Positions 44,736 through 53,744 are shown, counted from the stretch's first letter. The stretch: DNA of 64,000 bases from G013214665 sp964649815 (GCA_964649815.1 CAZYQC010000003.1:1-64000); one strand, 5' to 3'. A program made the numbers and translations. Notes: generated by a model from the sequence alone, not told the origin.

Positions 44736-44784
44736 GCGGGGGCTCTGCCCCCGCGCCCCCGGGATATTTTGCGCCAAAAGAAAG
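44736..44784. repeat. Dispersed extragenic palindromic element, copy 2
   Basis: GCGGGGGC-TCT-GCCCCCGC (44736-44754), then CCCCCGGGATATTTTG, then the CCAAAAGAAAGG tail. Same architecture as the copies at 28671 and 46366, between convergent gene ends. Confidence 0.7.
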
Positions 44785-44805
44785 GGGTGCGGGCCGTTTT
44801 GAGCG

Positions 44806-46257
44806 TCAGAGGTTGCGCAGCAGCATCATGTAGAATTGTGCAGCCTGGCCCATCGCCTCGACCGAGACGCGTTCGTTGTTGCCGTGGAAGCGGGGCAAGT
44901 CCTGGGCGGTGAAGATGAAGGGATTGATGCGGTAAGCATCATCGGCAATCAGGCTGTAGTGTTTTGAATCGGTGCCTGCGACGGTGAGGCCGGGCACGAC
45001 GATGAGTTCGCCGAAAACCTGGCGGAAGGTTTTGTCGAGCAGGGCGAAGGCGGTGTTGTCGGCGCGAGAGACCGGGGATGCTTCGCCCGCGCCGGGGCGC
45101 ACGGTGATGTCGATCTCGGGGTTGTTGACGGCTTGTGTGACGTGATCCACGACGTCCTGGATCGTGTCGCGGGGGTGGAGGCGGAAGTTGACGGTGGCTG
45201 TCGCCTCTTGGGGCAGGACGTTTTCCTTGTTGGAGCCGGTGAGCATGGTGGGGGCGGTTGTGGTGCGCAGCATCGCGTTGGTGGCGGCCGAGCCCGAGAG
45301 GACGTATTCCAGCACCGGACGGAAGAGCCATTGGTTGGCGAAAAGGATCCGTTCGGTGAGGGCGAAGTGGGGTCCGAGCCTGTCGAAGAAATCCTTGGAG
45401 GCGTCGGTCAGGCCGCCGGGCATGGGCGTGTCCTGGACGTTTGCGACAGCTTTTGCGAGTGCGCCCACGGCGGTTTGTGCAGGTGGGAGGGAGGAATGGC
45501 CGCCTTCGGCACGGGCGGTGATATCGAGCGTGGCATAGCCTTTTTCCGAGACATTGATGCTGGCCACGTCTTTGTCGAGGCCGCTGATGATGTCGCGCAG
45601 GACCATTGAGCCTTCGTCGAGGCTCCATTCCATGCGGATGCCTTTTTCGCGCAGGTGTTTGACCACGCCATAGGCGCCTTTGACGCCGCCGATTTCTTCG
45701 TCGTGGCCAAAGCTGAAATAGATGTCGCGGGGCGGGGTGAAGCCGTCGGCGAGCAGGGCTTCGACGGCGCCCAGCATGGCGACGATTGCGCCTTTGTCGT
45801 CGAGGGTGCCGCGCCCGTAGATAAAGCCATCGGCAATTGTGCCGGAAAACGGGGGGTGATCCCATTTGTCGTCGCTGCCGGGTGCGATGGGGACGACGTC
45901 GTAATGGGCGGCGAGCAGCACGGGCCGCAAGCTGGGGTCAGCGCCGGCCCAGCGGTAGAGGGGGGTGAGCGTGTTGATACGCTCTTGGGTCATGGCGGCG
46001 TGGGCCACGGGGAATTCGGCCTCGAGCCAGGTGAGAAAGGCACCAAAGGCGGGCGAGGGGCGGGGTGGAAGGTAGCTTATGGTTTCGAAGGTGACGGCCT
46101 GGCTGAGGCTTTGGGCCAGGGCATCGGCATCGACCGAAGGGAGTGCGGCATCGAGAATGGGTTGGTCACTGGGGGCGTAGCGCCATGTGTTGAAGGCGAT
46201 GACGCCAATGAGGACGACAAGAGCGACCAGACTTGCGCGAAAGAGTTTTCCAATCAT
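44806..46257 (-). CDS. M20-family carboxypeptidase (PM20D1 / carboxypeptidase S-like), membrane-anchored
   Basis: 483 residues: an N-terminal hydrophobic helix (residues about 7-24) that could be an uncleaved anchor, then an M20 metallopeptidase. Zinc-site segments are AAHYDVVP, YGRGTLDDKG and GHDEEIGG; the lid/dimerisation domain has SSLPPAQTAVG. Related enzymes cleave N-acyl amino acids or dipeptides. Not clearly part of the urease set: it is 175 bp beyond ureG with an extragenic element between. Confidence 0.9.
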   Translation of the reverse strand: MIGKLFRASLVALVVLIGVIAFNTWRYAPSDQPILDAALPSVDADALAQSLSQAVTFETISYLPPRPSPAFGAFLTWLEAEFPVAHAAMTQERINTLTPLYRWAGADPSLRPVLLAAHYDVVPIAPGSDDKWDHPPFSGTIADGFIYGRGTLDDKGAIVAMLGAVEALLADGFTPPRDIYFSFGHDEEIGGVKGAYGVVKHLREKGIRMEWSLDEGSMVLRDIISGLDKDVASINVSEKGYATLDITARAEGGHSSLPPAQTAVGALAKAVANVQDTPMPGGLTDASKDFFDRLGPHFALTERILFANQWLFRPVLEYVLSGSAATNAMLRTTTAPTMLTGSNKENVLPQEATATVNFRLHPRDTIQDVVDHVTQAVNNPEIDITVRPGAGEASPVSRADNTAFALLDKTFRQVFGELIVVPGLTVAGTDSKHYSLIADDAYRINPFIFTAQDLPRFHGNNERVSVEAMGQAAQFYMMLLRNL

Positions 46258-46365
46258 GAGCCATGTCCCCCCGGTTGTTGGGGGCAGCCTAGCACAAAGA
46301 GGGACTTGACCTAACCTGACCGCGCGTCACTGGGCGGCTTGGCGCTTTGATGTGTGATTGGGGGA

Positions 46366-46432
46366 GGGGGGCTTTGCCCCCAACCGCGCGGTTGCGCGGT
46401 TTCCCCCAGAGTATTTGAGATCCAAAAGAAGG
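46366..46432. repeat. Dispersed extragenic palindromic element, copy 3
   Basis: GGGGGC-TTT-GCCCCC (46366-46381), AACCGCGC/GCGCGGTT second palindrome, then CCCCCAGAGTATTTGAGATC and CAAAAGAAGG up to the ureG stop. It sits at the 3' end of the urease operon. Confidence 0.75.
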
Positions 46433-47050
46433 TTACACGGTGGCGAGGCCCAGGCCAGAGAGGGCGCGGATATGGGCGATGACATCGCTGACGCCGGTGC
46501 CGTGGCGCAGGGCGGTAAAGACGAAGGGGCGCTCCTGGCGCATGCGCGTGGCGTCGCGTTCCATGACGTCGAGGGAGGCGCCGACATGGGGGGCGAGGTC
46601 GGTTTTGTTGATGATCAGCAGGTCGGATTTGGTGATGGCGGGGCCGCCTTTGCGGGGGATTTCTTCGCCAGCGGCCACGTCGATGACGTAAAGTGTGATG
46701 TCAGCCAGTTCGGGCGAGAAGGTTGCGGAGAGATTGTCGCCGCCGGATTCGATCAGGATTGCCTCGATCTCGGGGTGGCGGGATTGCATTTCGGCCACGG
46801 CAGCGAGGTTGATCGAGGCGTCTTCGCGGATGGCGGTGTGGGGGCAGCCGCCGGTTTCCACGCCGATGATGCGGTCCTGGGGCAGGATTTGGCGGCGCAT
46901 CAGCTCTTCTGCGTCTTCTTGGGTGTAGATGTCATTGGTGATGACGCCAATGGAATGGTCGTCTTTCAACGCCGCAGCCAGAGCGCCGGTCAAGGTGGTT
47001 TTACCGGCGCCAACGGGGCCGCCGATGCCGATGCGAAGTGGGCCGTTCAT
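46433..47050 (-). CDS. ureG: Urease accessory GTPase UreG
   Basis: 205-residue SIMIBI GTPase that drives nickel insertion into urease. P-loop GGPVGAGKTTL at residues 8-18, nickel-site Cys-Pro-His in GCPHTAIREDAS, and the NKTDLAP specificity motif. Last gene of the urease operon, 58 bp after ureF. Confidence 0.96.
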   Translation of the reverse strand: MNGPLRIGIGGPVGAGKTTLTGALAAALKDDHSIGVITNDIYTQEDAEELMRRQILPQDRIIGVETGGCPHTAIREDASINLAAVAEMQSRHPEIEAILIESGGDNLSATFSPELADITLYVIDVAAGEEIPRKGGPAITKSDLLIINKTDLAPHVGASLDVMERDATRMRQERPFVFTALRHGTGVSDVIAHIRALSGLGLATV

Positions 47051-47108
47051 CTGTCAGTTCTCCTGTGAATGCGGTGCGGTTGAGCGTGCCTGTGGTCAAG
47101 GCGCGGTG

Positions 47109-47741
47109 TCATGTGCGAAAGATCCTGGGCTGGAGGACCTCGTGGCGCATGGCAGCCACGTCAGTTGCAAAGGCGCAGGCTGTGATCTCGGGCAGAGGCA
47201 CGCTTTGGGCTGTGGTTGTGGTCTTTTCGATCAGGGGGGCCAGCGCGGTGAGGACGTGTTGCCCTTCTGTCTGCCCCAGAGGGACAAGGCGGATGGCGGC
47301 GGAGGTCAGATTGGCGATCATCGCGTGCAGGTACAGCCGGGCGGTCGCCTCAAGCGGCAGAGCGCAGGCCGCGGCCGCGGCACCAACCGCAACGGGGTAG
47401 GTCAGGCGCGGCAAAGAGAGGCCCCAGACAGGGTTCACGGTATCGCAAAAGGCAGCCCCCTGGAGGTCGGTTTCCTGCAGGCGTTCTGCGCTGGCTGCAA
47501 AGGCGCGGGCCGCGCGGTCGATCGCCGGTAGGTCTTGGCCGTGATAAGCGGCGGCGAGAAAGGAGATGTCGCTGCGCCCAGCGCCCACTTGGATCACATC
47601 GGCCAACCAGAGCTGCAGGTCCCGCGCGGTGGCAACAGAGCCATCGGCGATGGCTTGTTCCAGCCCGTGCGAATAGGCGAATGCGCCGACGGGAAAGCTG
47701 GGCGACATCCATTGCGCCAGGGTGATCAGCGGATCAGTCAT
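47109..47741 (-). CDS. ureF: Urease accessory protein UreF
   Basis: 210-residue all-helical accessory protein of the UreDFG activation complex. SPSFPVGAFAYSHGLEQAI at the N-terminus is the family signature. The ATG at 47741 overlaps the ureE stop by eight bases; a further 12 in-frame codons upstream are inside ureE and are not needed. Confidence 0.95.
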   Translation of the reverse strand: MTDPLITLAQWMSPSFPVGAFAYSHGLEQAIADGSVATARDLQLWLADVIQVGAGRSDISFLAAAYHGQDLPAIDRAARAFAASAERLQETDLQGAAFCDTVNPVWGLSLPRLTYPVAVGAAAAACALPLEATARLYLHAMIANLTSAAIRLVPLGQTEGQHVLTALAPLIEKTTTTAQSVPLPEITACAFATDVAAMRHEVLQPRIFRT

Positions 47742-48201
47742 GGCTGTGCGAATGGTCGTGACCGTGGGTGCGGCCATGCCCGTAGGCGCCGCCTTCGGGC
47801 GTGAAGGGTTCGGTCACCTGTCGCGTTGTGGCGCCGATTTTGGCGAGCATGTCGGCCATGACGTGATTGACCTGGATCAGCAGCCGATCCGCCTCGATCT
47901 GGCAGGGCGTGTGACGGTTTCCGATATGCCATGCAATGCGGTGCAGGCTTTCGCCGGTCACTTCCAAGAGGTCCTCGGGCGCGGCCTGGATAAGGATTTC
48001 CGAGCCGTCAGAGGCAATCAGAACCCCGCCGTGATCGAGCGAGGTCGTCTGCGGCAGATCCACAAGAACCTGCTGACCCGAGGCCAGTGTCAGGACTTTG
48101 CGCCGCAAAAACCGGTCTTCGTAGGTCAGGGCGACATGGTCTGCGGGCGTGCCATGCGCGTGGCCGTGATAGGCGCGTGCGGTTTGCAAAGGGGCGGTCA
48201 T
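47734..48201 (-). CDS. ureE: Urease nickel metallochaperone UreE
   Basis: 155 residues: UreE N domain (LTYEDRFLRRKVLTL... LVDLPQTT), central metal domain (LHRIAWHIGNRHTPCQI), and a His-rich nickel-binding tail with seven His in the last 15 residues (HGRTHGHDHSHSHD). Delivers Ni to the UreG complex. Confidence 0.95.
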   Translation of the reverse strand: MTAPLQTARAYHGHAHGTPADHVALTYEDRFLRRKVLTLASGQQVLVDLPQTTSLDHGGVLIASDGSEILIQAAPEDLLEVTGESLHRIAWHIGNRHTPCQIEADRLLIQVNHVMADMLAKIGATTRQVTEPFTPEGGAYGHGRTHGHDHSHSHD

Positions 48202-48229
48202 GGCCGCCCCCCAGAGGCACGGTCAGAGC

Positions 48230-48448
48230 TTATGCCCAGGGCGTGTCGCGAAAGACGTAGCGCGCGATGTCCGTCCGCTTGAGGCCGCGCTCGGCCAGGT
48301 CTGCGTCGCTGAGCGCCATCAAGGCGTTCATTTGCTGCGCTTTGGCAGAGCCTTCCGCCAGATCGACGAGGAAATTGCCGATACGAGACAAAAGCCCTGT
48401 GACCGGTGAAATGAGGGAAAAGCCAGGGTTTGTGCTGAGATCTGCCAT
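48230..48448 (-). CDS. Small DUF1127-like protein inside the urease operon
   Basis: 72 residues. The C-terminal half (LSDADLAERGLKRTDIARYV) is the YjiS/DUF1127 motif; the N-terminal half has a hydrophobic helix. Arg-rich DUF1127 proteins elsewhere affect RNA turnover and carbon/phosphate responses. Start MADLSTNPG has AAAGG about nine bases upstream. Its insertion between ureC and ureE is unusual; no link with urease is known to me. Confidence 0.75.
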   Translation of the reverse strand: MADLSTNPGFSLISPVTGLLSRIGNFLVDLAEGSAKAQQMNALMALSDADLAERGLKRTDIARYVFRDTPWA

Positions 48449-48633
48449 CGGGATCGTAACCTTTCTGCGTTCGATTATCCTCCCTGCAGAGAAGATAGCC
48501 TGGCAGTGGGGGGCGCGGTAGGTCTGTGCAAGCAAAGCCGGATTGCGTCGGGTGCATGTGTCAGGGATGCCTTTTCATCAACAAGGGGGTGCCAAACAAA
48601 GGGGACGCGCGGCCCGCGTGGGGCCAACCCCCC

Positions 48634-50394
48634 TCAGAACAGGAAATAGCGCTGTGCCATCGGCAGAACCTCGGCGGGTTGGCAGGTCAGCAGCTCTCCG
48701 TCGGCGCGCACCTCGTAGGTTTCGGGGTGGACTTCCATCTCGGGCGTGGCGGTGTTGAGATGCAGGTCTTTTTTGCCGATCTGGCGCGTGTTTTGCACCG
48801 CCACCGTGTCTTTGGCCAATCCCAAGGCTGCACCGATCCCTTCGGCTTGGGCCGCAGCCGAGACAAAGGTGATCGCTGAGCGTTCGACCGCCCGACCATA
48901 AGCGCCAAACATGGGCCGCGTGTAAACCGGCTGGGGGGTCGGAATGGATGCGTTCGGATCGCCCATTTGCGCGCAGGCAATCGATCCGCCCAACAGGACC
49001 ATCTCGGGCTTTACGCCGAAAAAGGCCGTGTTCCACAGGCACAAATCAGCCCGTTTGCCAATCTCGATAGAGCCGATCTCGTGGCTTAGGCCATGCGCGA
49101 TGGCGGGATTGATCGTGTATTTGGCGATATAGCGGCGGACGCGGAAATTGTCGTTCTCGCCGGTCTCTTCGGCCAGGCTGCCGCGCTGTTTTTTCATTTT
49201 GTCAGCGGTTTGCCAGGTGCGAATGATCACTTCGCCGACGCGGCCCATCGCTTGACTGTCTGATGCAATGATCGAAAAGGCGCCCATGTCGTGCAGAATG
49301 TCTTCGGCGGCGATGGTTTCGCGCCGAATGCGGCTTTCGGCAAAGGCCACGTCTTCGGGGATCGATTTGTCGAGATGGTGACAGACCATCAGCATGTCCA
49401 GATGTTCTTCCAGCGTGTTGACCGTGAACGGCCGTGTCGGGTTGGTGGAAGAGGGCAGCACATGCTCTTCGCCGCAGATCTTGATGATGTCGGGCGCATG
49501 CCCGCCGCCTGCGCCTTCGGTGTGAAAGGCGTGGATCGTCCGGCCTTTCATCGCGGCCACCGTGTTCTCGACGAAACCGGATTCGTTCAACGTGTCGGTG
49601 TGGATCATCACCTGGACGTCCATCGCATCGGCCACAGATAGACAGCAATCGATGGCACCCGGCGTGGTGCCCCAATCCTCGTGCAGCTTGAGCGCACAGG
49701 CGCCGCCTTTGATTTGCTCTTCGAGGCCTGCAGGCAAAGAGGCGTTGCCTTTGCCCGCAAAGGCGAGGTTCATCGGAAAGGCGTCTGCGGCCTGTAGCAT
49801 GCGCCCAATATGCCAGGGCCCCGGCGTGACCGTTGTGGCCAAAGTGCCATGCGCAGGCCCCGTGCCACCGCCCAGCATCGTGGTGAGCCCCGAATGCAGC
49901 GCATCTTCGATCTGTTGCGGACAGATAAAGTGAATGTGGCTGTCAAAGCCACCTGCGGTCAGGATTTTGCCCTCGCCTGCGATGGCCTCTGTGCCAGGGC
50001 CAACGATGATGTCGACACCGGGCTGTGTATCCGGGTTTCCGGCCTTGCCGATCCCCGCGATGCGCCCGTCCTTTAGGCCCACGTCCGCTTTGTAGATGCC
50101 GGTGTAATCCACGATCAAAGCATTGGTGATGACCGTATCCACAGCGCCCTCGGCGCGGGTGGCCTGCGATTGCCCCATGCCGTCACGGATCACCTTGCCC
50201 CCGCCGAACTTCACCTCTTCGCCATAAAGCGTTGCATTGGCGCCCGAGCCCGCGCTGGTGGCCGCGCCCGCGCGTTCGGCGATCAGGTCACGCTCGACCT
50301 CGATGATCAGGTCCGTGTCGGCCAAACGCACACGGTCCCCTGTGGTGGGGCCAAACATAGCGGCGTAGTCGCGGCGAGAAATTGAGGATGGCAT
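48634..50394 (-). CDS. ureC: Urease alpha subunit UreC
   Basis: 586-residue catalytic subunit hydrolysing urea to ammonia and carbamate. Nickel ligands in GFDSHIHFICPQQ, carbamylated Lys236 in LKLHEDWG, HTDTLNE and HTEGAGGGH; flap His339-His340 in MVCHHLD; Asp in ASDSQAMG. It is about 18 residues longer than usual because an Ala/Gly-rich segment (residues about 38-55) lies between VERDL and YGEEVKFGGG, where most UreC have only one to three residues. All active-site numbers shift by the same amount. Confidence 0.97.
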   Translation of the reverse strand: MPSSISRRDYAAMFGPTTGDRVRLADTDLIIEVERDLIAERAGAATSAGSGANATLYGEEVKFGGGKVIRDGMGQSQATRAEGAVDTVITNALIVDYTGIYKADVGLKDGRIAGIGKAGNPDTQPGVDIIVGPGTEAIAGEGKILTAGGFDSHIHFICPQQIEDALHSGLTTMLGGGTGPAHGTLATTVTPGPWHIGRMLQAADAFPMNLAFAGKGNASLPAGLEEQIKGGACALKLHEDWGTTPGAIDCCLSVADAMDVQVMIHTDTLNESGFVENTVAAMKGRTIHAFHTEGAGGGHAPDIIKICGEEHVLPSSTNPTRPFTVNTLEEHLDMLMVCHHLDKSIPEDVAFAESRIRRETIAAEDILHDMGAFSIIASDSQAMGRVGEVIIRTWQTADKMKKQRGSLAEETGENDNFRVRRYIAKYTINPAIAHGLSHEIGSIEIGKRADLCLWNTAFFGVKPEMVLLGGSIACAQMGDPNASIPTPQPVYTRPMFGAYGRAVERSAITFVSAAAQAEGIGAALGLAKDTVAVQNTRQIGKKDLHLNTATPEMEVHPETYEVRADGELLTCQPAEVLPMAQRYFLF

Positions 50395-50427
50395 GGGCGT
50401 GTCTTTCGTCGGTTTCTTTCGGGTGGA

Positions 50428-50655
50428 TTAGTGAAGTCTCGCAAACAAGATCGCGAGCGTCGCAGGTATCAGGCCATTCAAAATGGCCATTGCCTTGTAA
50501 TTGTGTTGATCGAGCAGGCCGGAAAACGGCCCCATCGCGGTTTGGTAGGCGGCGCAGGCAGCTTTGTTTTGCCACACGCCACACCGTTGGAACTCGGCAG
50601 GCTGAAACACCTGAACCGCCGAGCGGCCTTCTAGGAGGTGGATCGGCTTGGTCAT
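50428..50655 (-). CDS. Small protein with C-terminal membrane helix, unknown
   Basis: 75 residues: polar N-terminal part with two Cys (RCGVWQNKAACAAYQ) and a hydrophobic C-terminal helix (NGLIPATLAILFARLH). Not recognised. Its ATG overlaps the stop of the LprI-like gene (ATGA) and it ends 33 bp before ureC, so it is co-translated within the urease cluster. Confidence 0.65.
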   Translation of the reverse strand: MTKPIHLLEGRSAVQVFQPAEFQRCGVWQNKAACAAYQTAMGPFSGLLDQHNYKAMAILNGLIPATLAILFARLH

Positions 50656-51044
50656 CGGACCTCTCCGAAAAGGGTCAGATCACGTGTCCGGTCCTGTGTG
50701 AGGCGCTCCAGACATAGGTAAAACAGTTGGTTTTGCATCGAGCCGCCCCGTGCGAGCGTGCTTTCGGATGCGCAGGCTTTGTCGCGGTAGGGGATCCACG
50801 CGCGTTGAGCGTCGCGCAGCATGTCTTCGTTGCTTGGGGTCAGTCCGGGCTGGCCTGCGTCCATGCGCCGGGCTTGGGCCACGGCCAGGCGGAAGGCCGC
50901 ATTCAAAGCGGCATCCGCTTTGGCATGTGCCTGGGCGGCGCAGCCCGTCATCTCGATCTGCGTTTGCGGCGCTTGGCAATCAAGCGTCTGCGCCCCCAGC
51001 GCGGCAGGGGCCAAAGCCAATATGACAGCCGCCCGCGCGCCCAT
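50652..51044 (-). CDS. Secreted LprI-like protein (DUF1311)
   Basis: 130 residues: signal peptide of about 18 residues (MGARAAVILALAPAALGA), then a Cys-containing helical domain with AAQAHAKADAALNAAFR, RDAQRAWIPYRDKACASES and a final Cys pair region, the pattern of DUF1311/lysozyme inhibitor LprI proteins. Periplasmic. The start shares one base with the upstream stop. Confidence 0.82.
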   Translation of the reverse strand: MGARAAVILALAPAALGAQTLDCQAPQTQIEMTGCAAQAHAKADAALNAAFRLAVAQARRMDAGQPGLTPSNEDMLRDAQRAWIPYRDKACASESTLARGGSMQNQLFYLCLERLTQDRTRDLTLFGEVR

Positions 51045-51439
51045 CAGGCTTCGAATGCCTCGTCCACGGGCACGCGCAGTGCATTGGCCAGGGCGTTTGT
51101 CTGGTTGGCCATGCCAACCACAGCCAAAAGCTCTGCGTACATGTTGGGCGTCATGCCCTTGGCCCGCGCCGAAGCGGTGTGGGAATGGGCGCAATAGTCA
51201 CAGGCGTTGGTGGCAGACACCGCAATATAGAGCATCTCTTTGACCAGCGGGTCCAAGGCGCCGGGGCCCATCACCACTTTCAACCGCTCCCATGTGGCCC
51301 GCAGCAGATCGGGGTCATGGGCCAAGGCACGCCAGAAATTGTTGATGAAATCCGTTCCGCGCGTTTGCCGGATGTCGTCAAAGACGGCCAGCGCGTCTGC
51401 GCTGACCTCTTCATCACTCAAAAGCGTGACCGTCGCCAT
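51044..51439 (-). CDS. Carboxymuconolactone decarboxylase (AhpD-like) family protein
   Basis: 131 residues, helical, with the C-x2-C-x3-H redox site in ACDYCAHSH as in AhpD-like peroxidase/disulfide proteins. Lies four bases after the cyclase gene and overlaps the LprI-like gene. Enzymatic role not known; antioxidant disulfide reductase activity is possible. Confidence 0.88.
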   Translation of the reverse strand: MATVTLLSDEEVSADALAVFDDIRQTRGTDFINNFWRALAHDPDLLRATWERLKVVMGPGALDPLVKEMLYIAVSATNACDYCAHSHTASARAKGMTPNMYAELLAVVGMANQTNALANALRVPVDEAFEA

Positions 51440-51442
51440 GCG

Positions 51443-52261
51443 TCAGACCATGCCAAAGATGCGCGCAGGTCCGCCGGTGCCACCGGTGGTTTTCATAGCG
51501 CCGATCACAATCGTCGCTCCGCTGGCGGGCATCTTGTCCAGGTTGGCAAGGCATTCGATGCCAAAGCGTCCCGTGGGCAGCCAAGCGTAATGCGTGGCGA
51601 AATCAGCCGACGGCCCATGATCAAGCGAGAGCGTATCAACCGCGATTGCGCCGGCGTTTGTCTCCAACAGCATTTGCGTGGCCTCAATGTGGAAGCCGGG
51701 GAAATGCATCACACCTTCGCCATCGGCGTTGCGAAATCCGTCGGTCGCCGTCTTTCCGCCCCAGCCTGAATGCATCGCGACCACCGCGTTTTCCGGCAGA
51801 TCACCATGATCGGACATCCAGGCCTTTAGATCATCTGGCGTCACCTGCGCGTCAGGATTTTCAGCCGCCCGCGCGGCGATGTCGACGACGCAGAGCGGTG
51901 CCACAAGGTCCGAGACCGTCAATTCGTCGACCGAACGCCCATCGGCCGAGAAATGCAGCGGCGCGTCGATATGAGTCGAAGTGTGCTCCATCACCGAGAG
52001 CTGGAACAAGTTCACCTTGTGCTCGTCCCAGTTCAAGGTCTGTTCCCGTGACAGGCCGGGATTGCCAAAGTAGGTCGGAAAATCTTCGTCAAGATTGTGG
52101 CTCATGTCCACGACTGCGCCATGCCCACCTGCCATCGCGGCTGTGCCGCTGGCGGTGGCGCCCATTGCGGCGGCGGCTGTCGTCGCGGCACTTGCTTTGA
52201 AGAAATTTCGGCGCGACAGCATTTTGTCCTTCACCGCGTTCATCACGCAAATATCACACAT
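51443..52261 (-). CDS. Tat-exported cyclase-family hydrolase (kynurenine formamidase / isatin hydrolase-like)
   Basis: 272 residues. Twin-arginine signal LSRRNFFKASAATTAAAAMG. The PF04199 metal site HxxTHxDxP appears as EHTSTHIDAPLHF. Family members hydrolyse amide or lactam bonds using Mn or Zn. Start at 52261 has AGGAGG about nine bases before it. It sits 40 bp after ureB, so it is probably transcribed with urease; an amide hydrolase beside urease suggests nitrogen scavenging, an inference. Confidence 0.87.
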   Translation of the reverse strand: MCDICVMNAVKDKMLSRRNFFKASAATTAAAAMGATASGTAAMAGGHGAVVDMSHNLDEDFPTYFGNPGLSREQTLNWDEHKVNLFQLSVMEHTSTHIDAPLHFSADGRSVDELTVSDLVAPLCVVDIAARAAENPDAQVTPDDLKAWMSDHGDLPENAVVAMHSGWGGKTATDGFRNADGEGVMHFPGFHIEATQMLLETNAGAIAVDTLSLDHGPSADFATHYAWLPTGRFGIECLANLDKMPASGATIVIGAMKTTGGTGGPARIFGMV

Positions 52262-52300
52262 CTTCGTTTTCCTCCTTTTTGGGAATGCGCCACAGGTCGA

Positions 52301-52606
52301 CTAGAGGTCGCCCATGATCTTCTGGTTAAATCCGTAAACCCGGCGGTCCCCTCCCATCGGGATCAGCTGAACGTCGCGCTCTTGACCCGGCTCAAACCGA
52401 ACGGCTGTGCCTGCGGCGATGTCCAGCCGCATGCCGCGCGCGGCGTCTCGGTCAAAGGCCAGTGCGCTGTTGGCCTCGCCAAAATGATAGTGGCTGCCGA
52501 CCTGAACGGGACGGTCTCCGGTGTTGGCGACACGCAGCGTGATCGCGTTTCGGTCGGCGTTCAGCGTCAGGACGCCATCGGCGGGGAACAGTTCTCCTGG
52601 TATCAT
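52301..52606 (-). CDS. ureB: Urease beta subunit UreB
   Basis: 101 residues, beta-rich. Typical PGELFPADG start, NTGDRPVQVGSHYHF and AGTAVRFEPGQERDV. Together with UreA and UreC it builds the three-subunit bacterial enzyme. Nine bases after ureA. Confidence 0.96.
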   Translation of the reverse strand: MIPGELFPADGVLTLNADRNAITLRVANTGDRPVQVGSHYHFGEANSALAFDRDAARGMRLDIAAGTAVRFEPGQERDVQLIPMGGDRRVYGFNQKIMGDL

Positions 52607-52615
52607 AGCGGGCCT

Positions 52616-52918
52616 CTAGCGAATGGGGTTGTGTACGGTGACAAGCTTGGTGCCATCGGGAAATGTTGCTTCGACTTGCACGTCGTGGATCATCTCTGGC
52701 ACGCCTTCCATGCATTGATCCCGCGTGATGACCTGCGCGCCGGCTTCCATCATATCGGCCACGCTGCGCCCGTCTCTGGCGCCTTCGACAACCGCATCGG
52801 TGATCAGCGCAATCGCCTCGGGGTGGTTCAGCTTGACACCACGGGCCAGGCGTTTGCGCGCAACCTCTGCCGCCATAGCGACCAATAGTTTGTCTTTTTC
52901 TCGGGGGGTGAGTTGCAT
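52616..52918 (-). CDS. ureA: Urease gamma subunit UreA
   Basis: 100 residues: MQLTPREKDKLLVAMAAEVA start, LNHPEAIALI and EVEATFPDGTKLVTVHNPI (written VQVEATFPDGTK here). Structural subunit. Four bases after ureD. Confidence 0.96.
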   Translation of the reverse strand: MQLTPREKDKLLVAMAAEVARKRLARGVKLNHPEAIALITDAVVEGARDGRSVADMMEAGAQVITRDQCMEGVPEMIHDVQVEATFPDGTKLVTVHNPIR

Positions 52919-52922
52919 GTGG

Positions 52923-53744
52923 TCAAAGTCTCCAACACGTAGGTAAAGTCTGGCCGGTCAGCTGGTCGAGCACCGGCAATAGTGTCTGGCGCAGCATAAA
53001 GCCGCTGGACGTGAGCATGCGCACAACCAGCACGTCTTGTGCCAGCAACGAGGCGCCGCAGCCCTCGGGCAGATGCCCGCGCACTGCACCCAGATGCGCC
53101 TCGGCGTCTGGTGCGACAAAGGTCAGGCTGGCCATCGCGCGGGCGCCTGCACCAACGCCAGGGCGGTCCATTTCGGCGGTCAGATCGCCCTCCAGCGCCC
53201 ATGCATCTGTCACCAGTGGCGCGCCTGCGCGGGTGATGCGAATGCGCTCGCTCACACGCCCGTTGACGACGTTCTCGCCCATCGCCGAGCGCCCGAAAAT
53301 CATCGGCTCCACAATCAAAGCAGAGGCGCCTTCGTCCAATGACACCTCCAGATCGCGGTCGATGGCGCAGCCGTCAAAAAGGATCAGCTCTTGCGGCACC
53401 CATTGCAGCAGCCCGCCAGCGCCAACGCTCAGCCGGGTGCGGACCCGTCCGGTTTCGCCCGGTTGCGCCTTATAGGCCCGTTCCGAAGCTTGCGTGGTCA
53501 CGGTCAGCGCGGCGCCGTCGGTCACATCGATGCCCACGTCCATCGCATCACCGCCGGTGATGCCCCCGGCTGTGTTCACCAAAACCGCCTGCATGTGATT
53601 GGCTGTGCGCGGAAAGACGACCTTAAGAGCGCCTTTTTGATACAGGCGCTGCAAGACGGTGCCGCGCTCAGAGCTGCGCACAGCAACGCGCGCATGCCCA
53701 ATGGCACGCGGTTGAACCGGCAGGCCGGTCACGGGCGTTTGCAC
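52923..53744 (-). CDS. ureD: Urease accessory protein UreD
   Basis: 273 residues. Scaffold of the UreDFG nickel-loading complex. Recognised by VVFPRTANHMQAVLVNTAGG, ITGGD and TTQASERAYK. The reading frame starts with GTG at 53742-53744; no better ATG is present. First gene of the urease operon; the promoter must lie between it and the divergent gene at 53919. Confidence 0.94.
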   Translation of the reverse strand: MQTPVTGLPVQPRAIGHARVAVRSSERGTVLQRLYQKGALKVVFPRTANHMQAVLVNTAGGITGGDAMDVGIDVTDGAALTVTTQASERAYKAQPGETGRVRTRLSVGAGGLLQWVPQELILFDGCAIDRDLEVSLDEGASALIVEPMIFGRSAMGENVVNGRVSERIRITRAGAPLVTDAWALEGDLTAEMDRPGVGAGARAMASLTFVAPDAEAHLGAVRGHLPEGCGASLLAQDVLVVRMLTSSGFMLRQTLLPVLDQLTGQTLPTCWRL

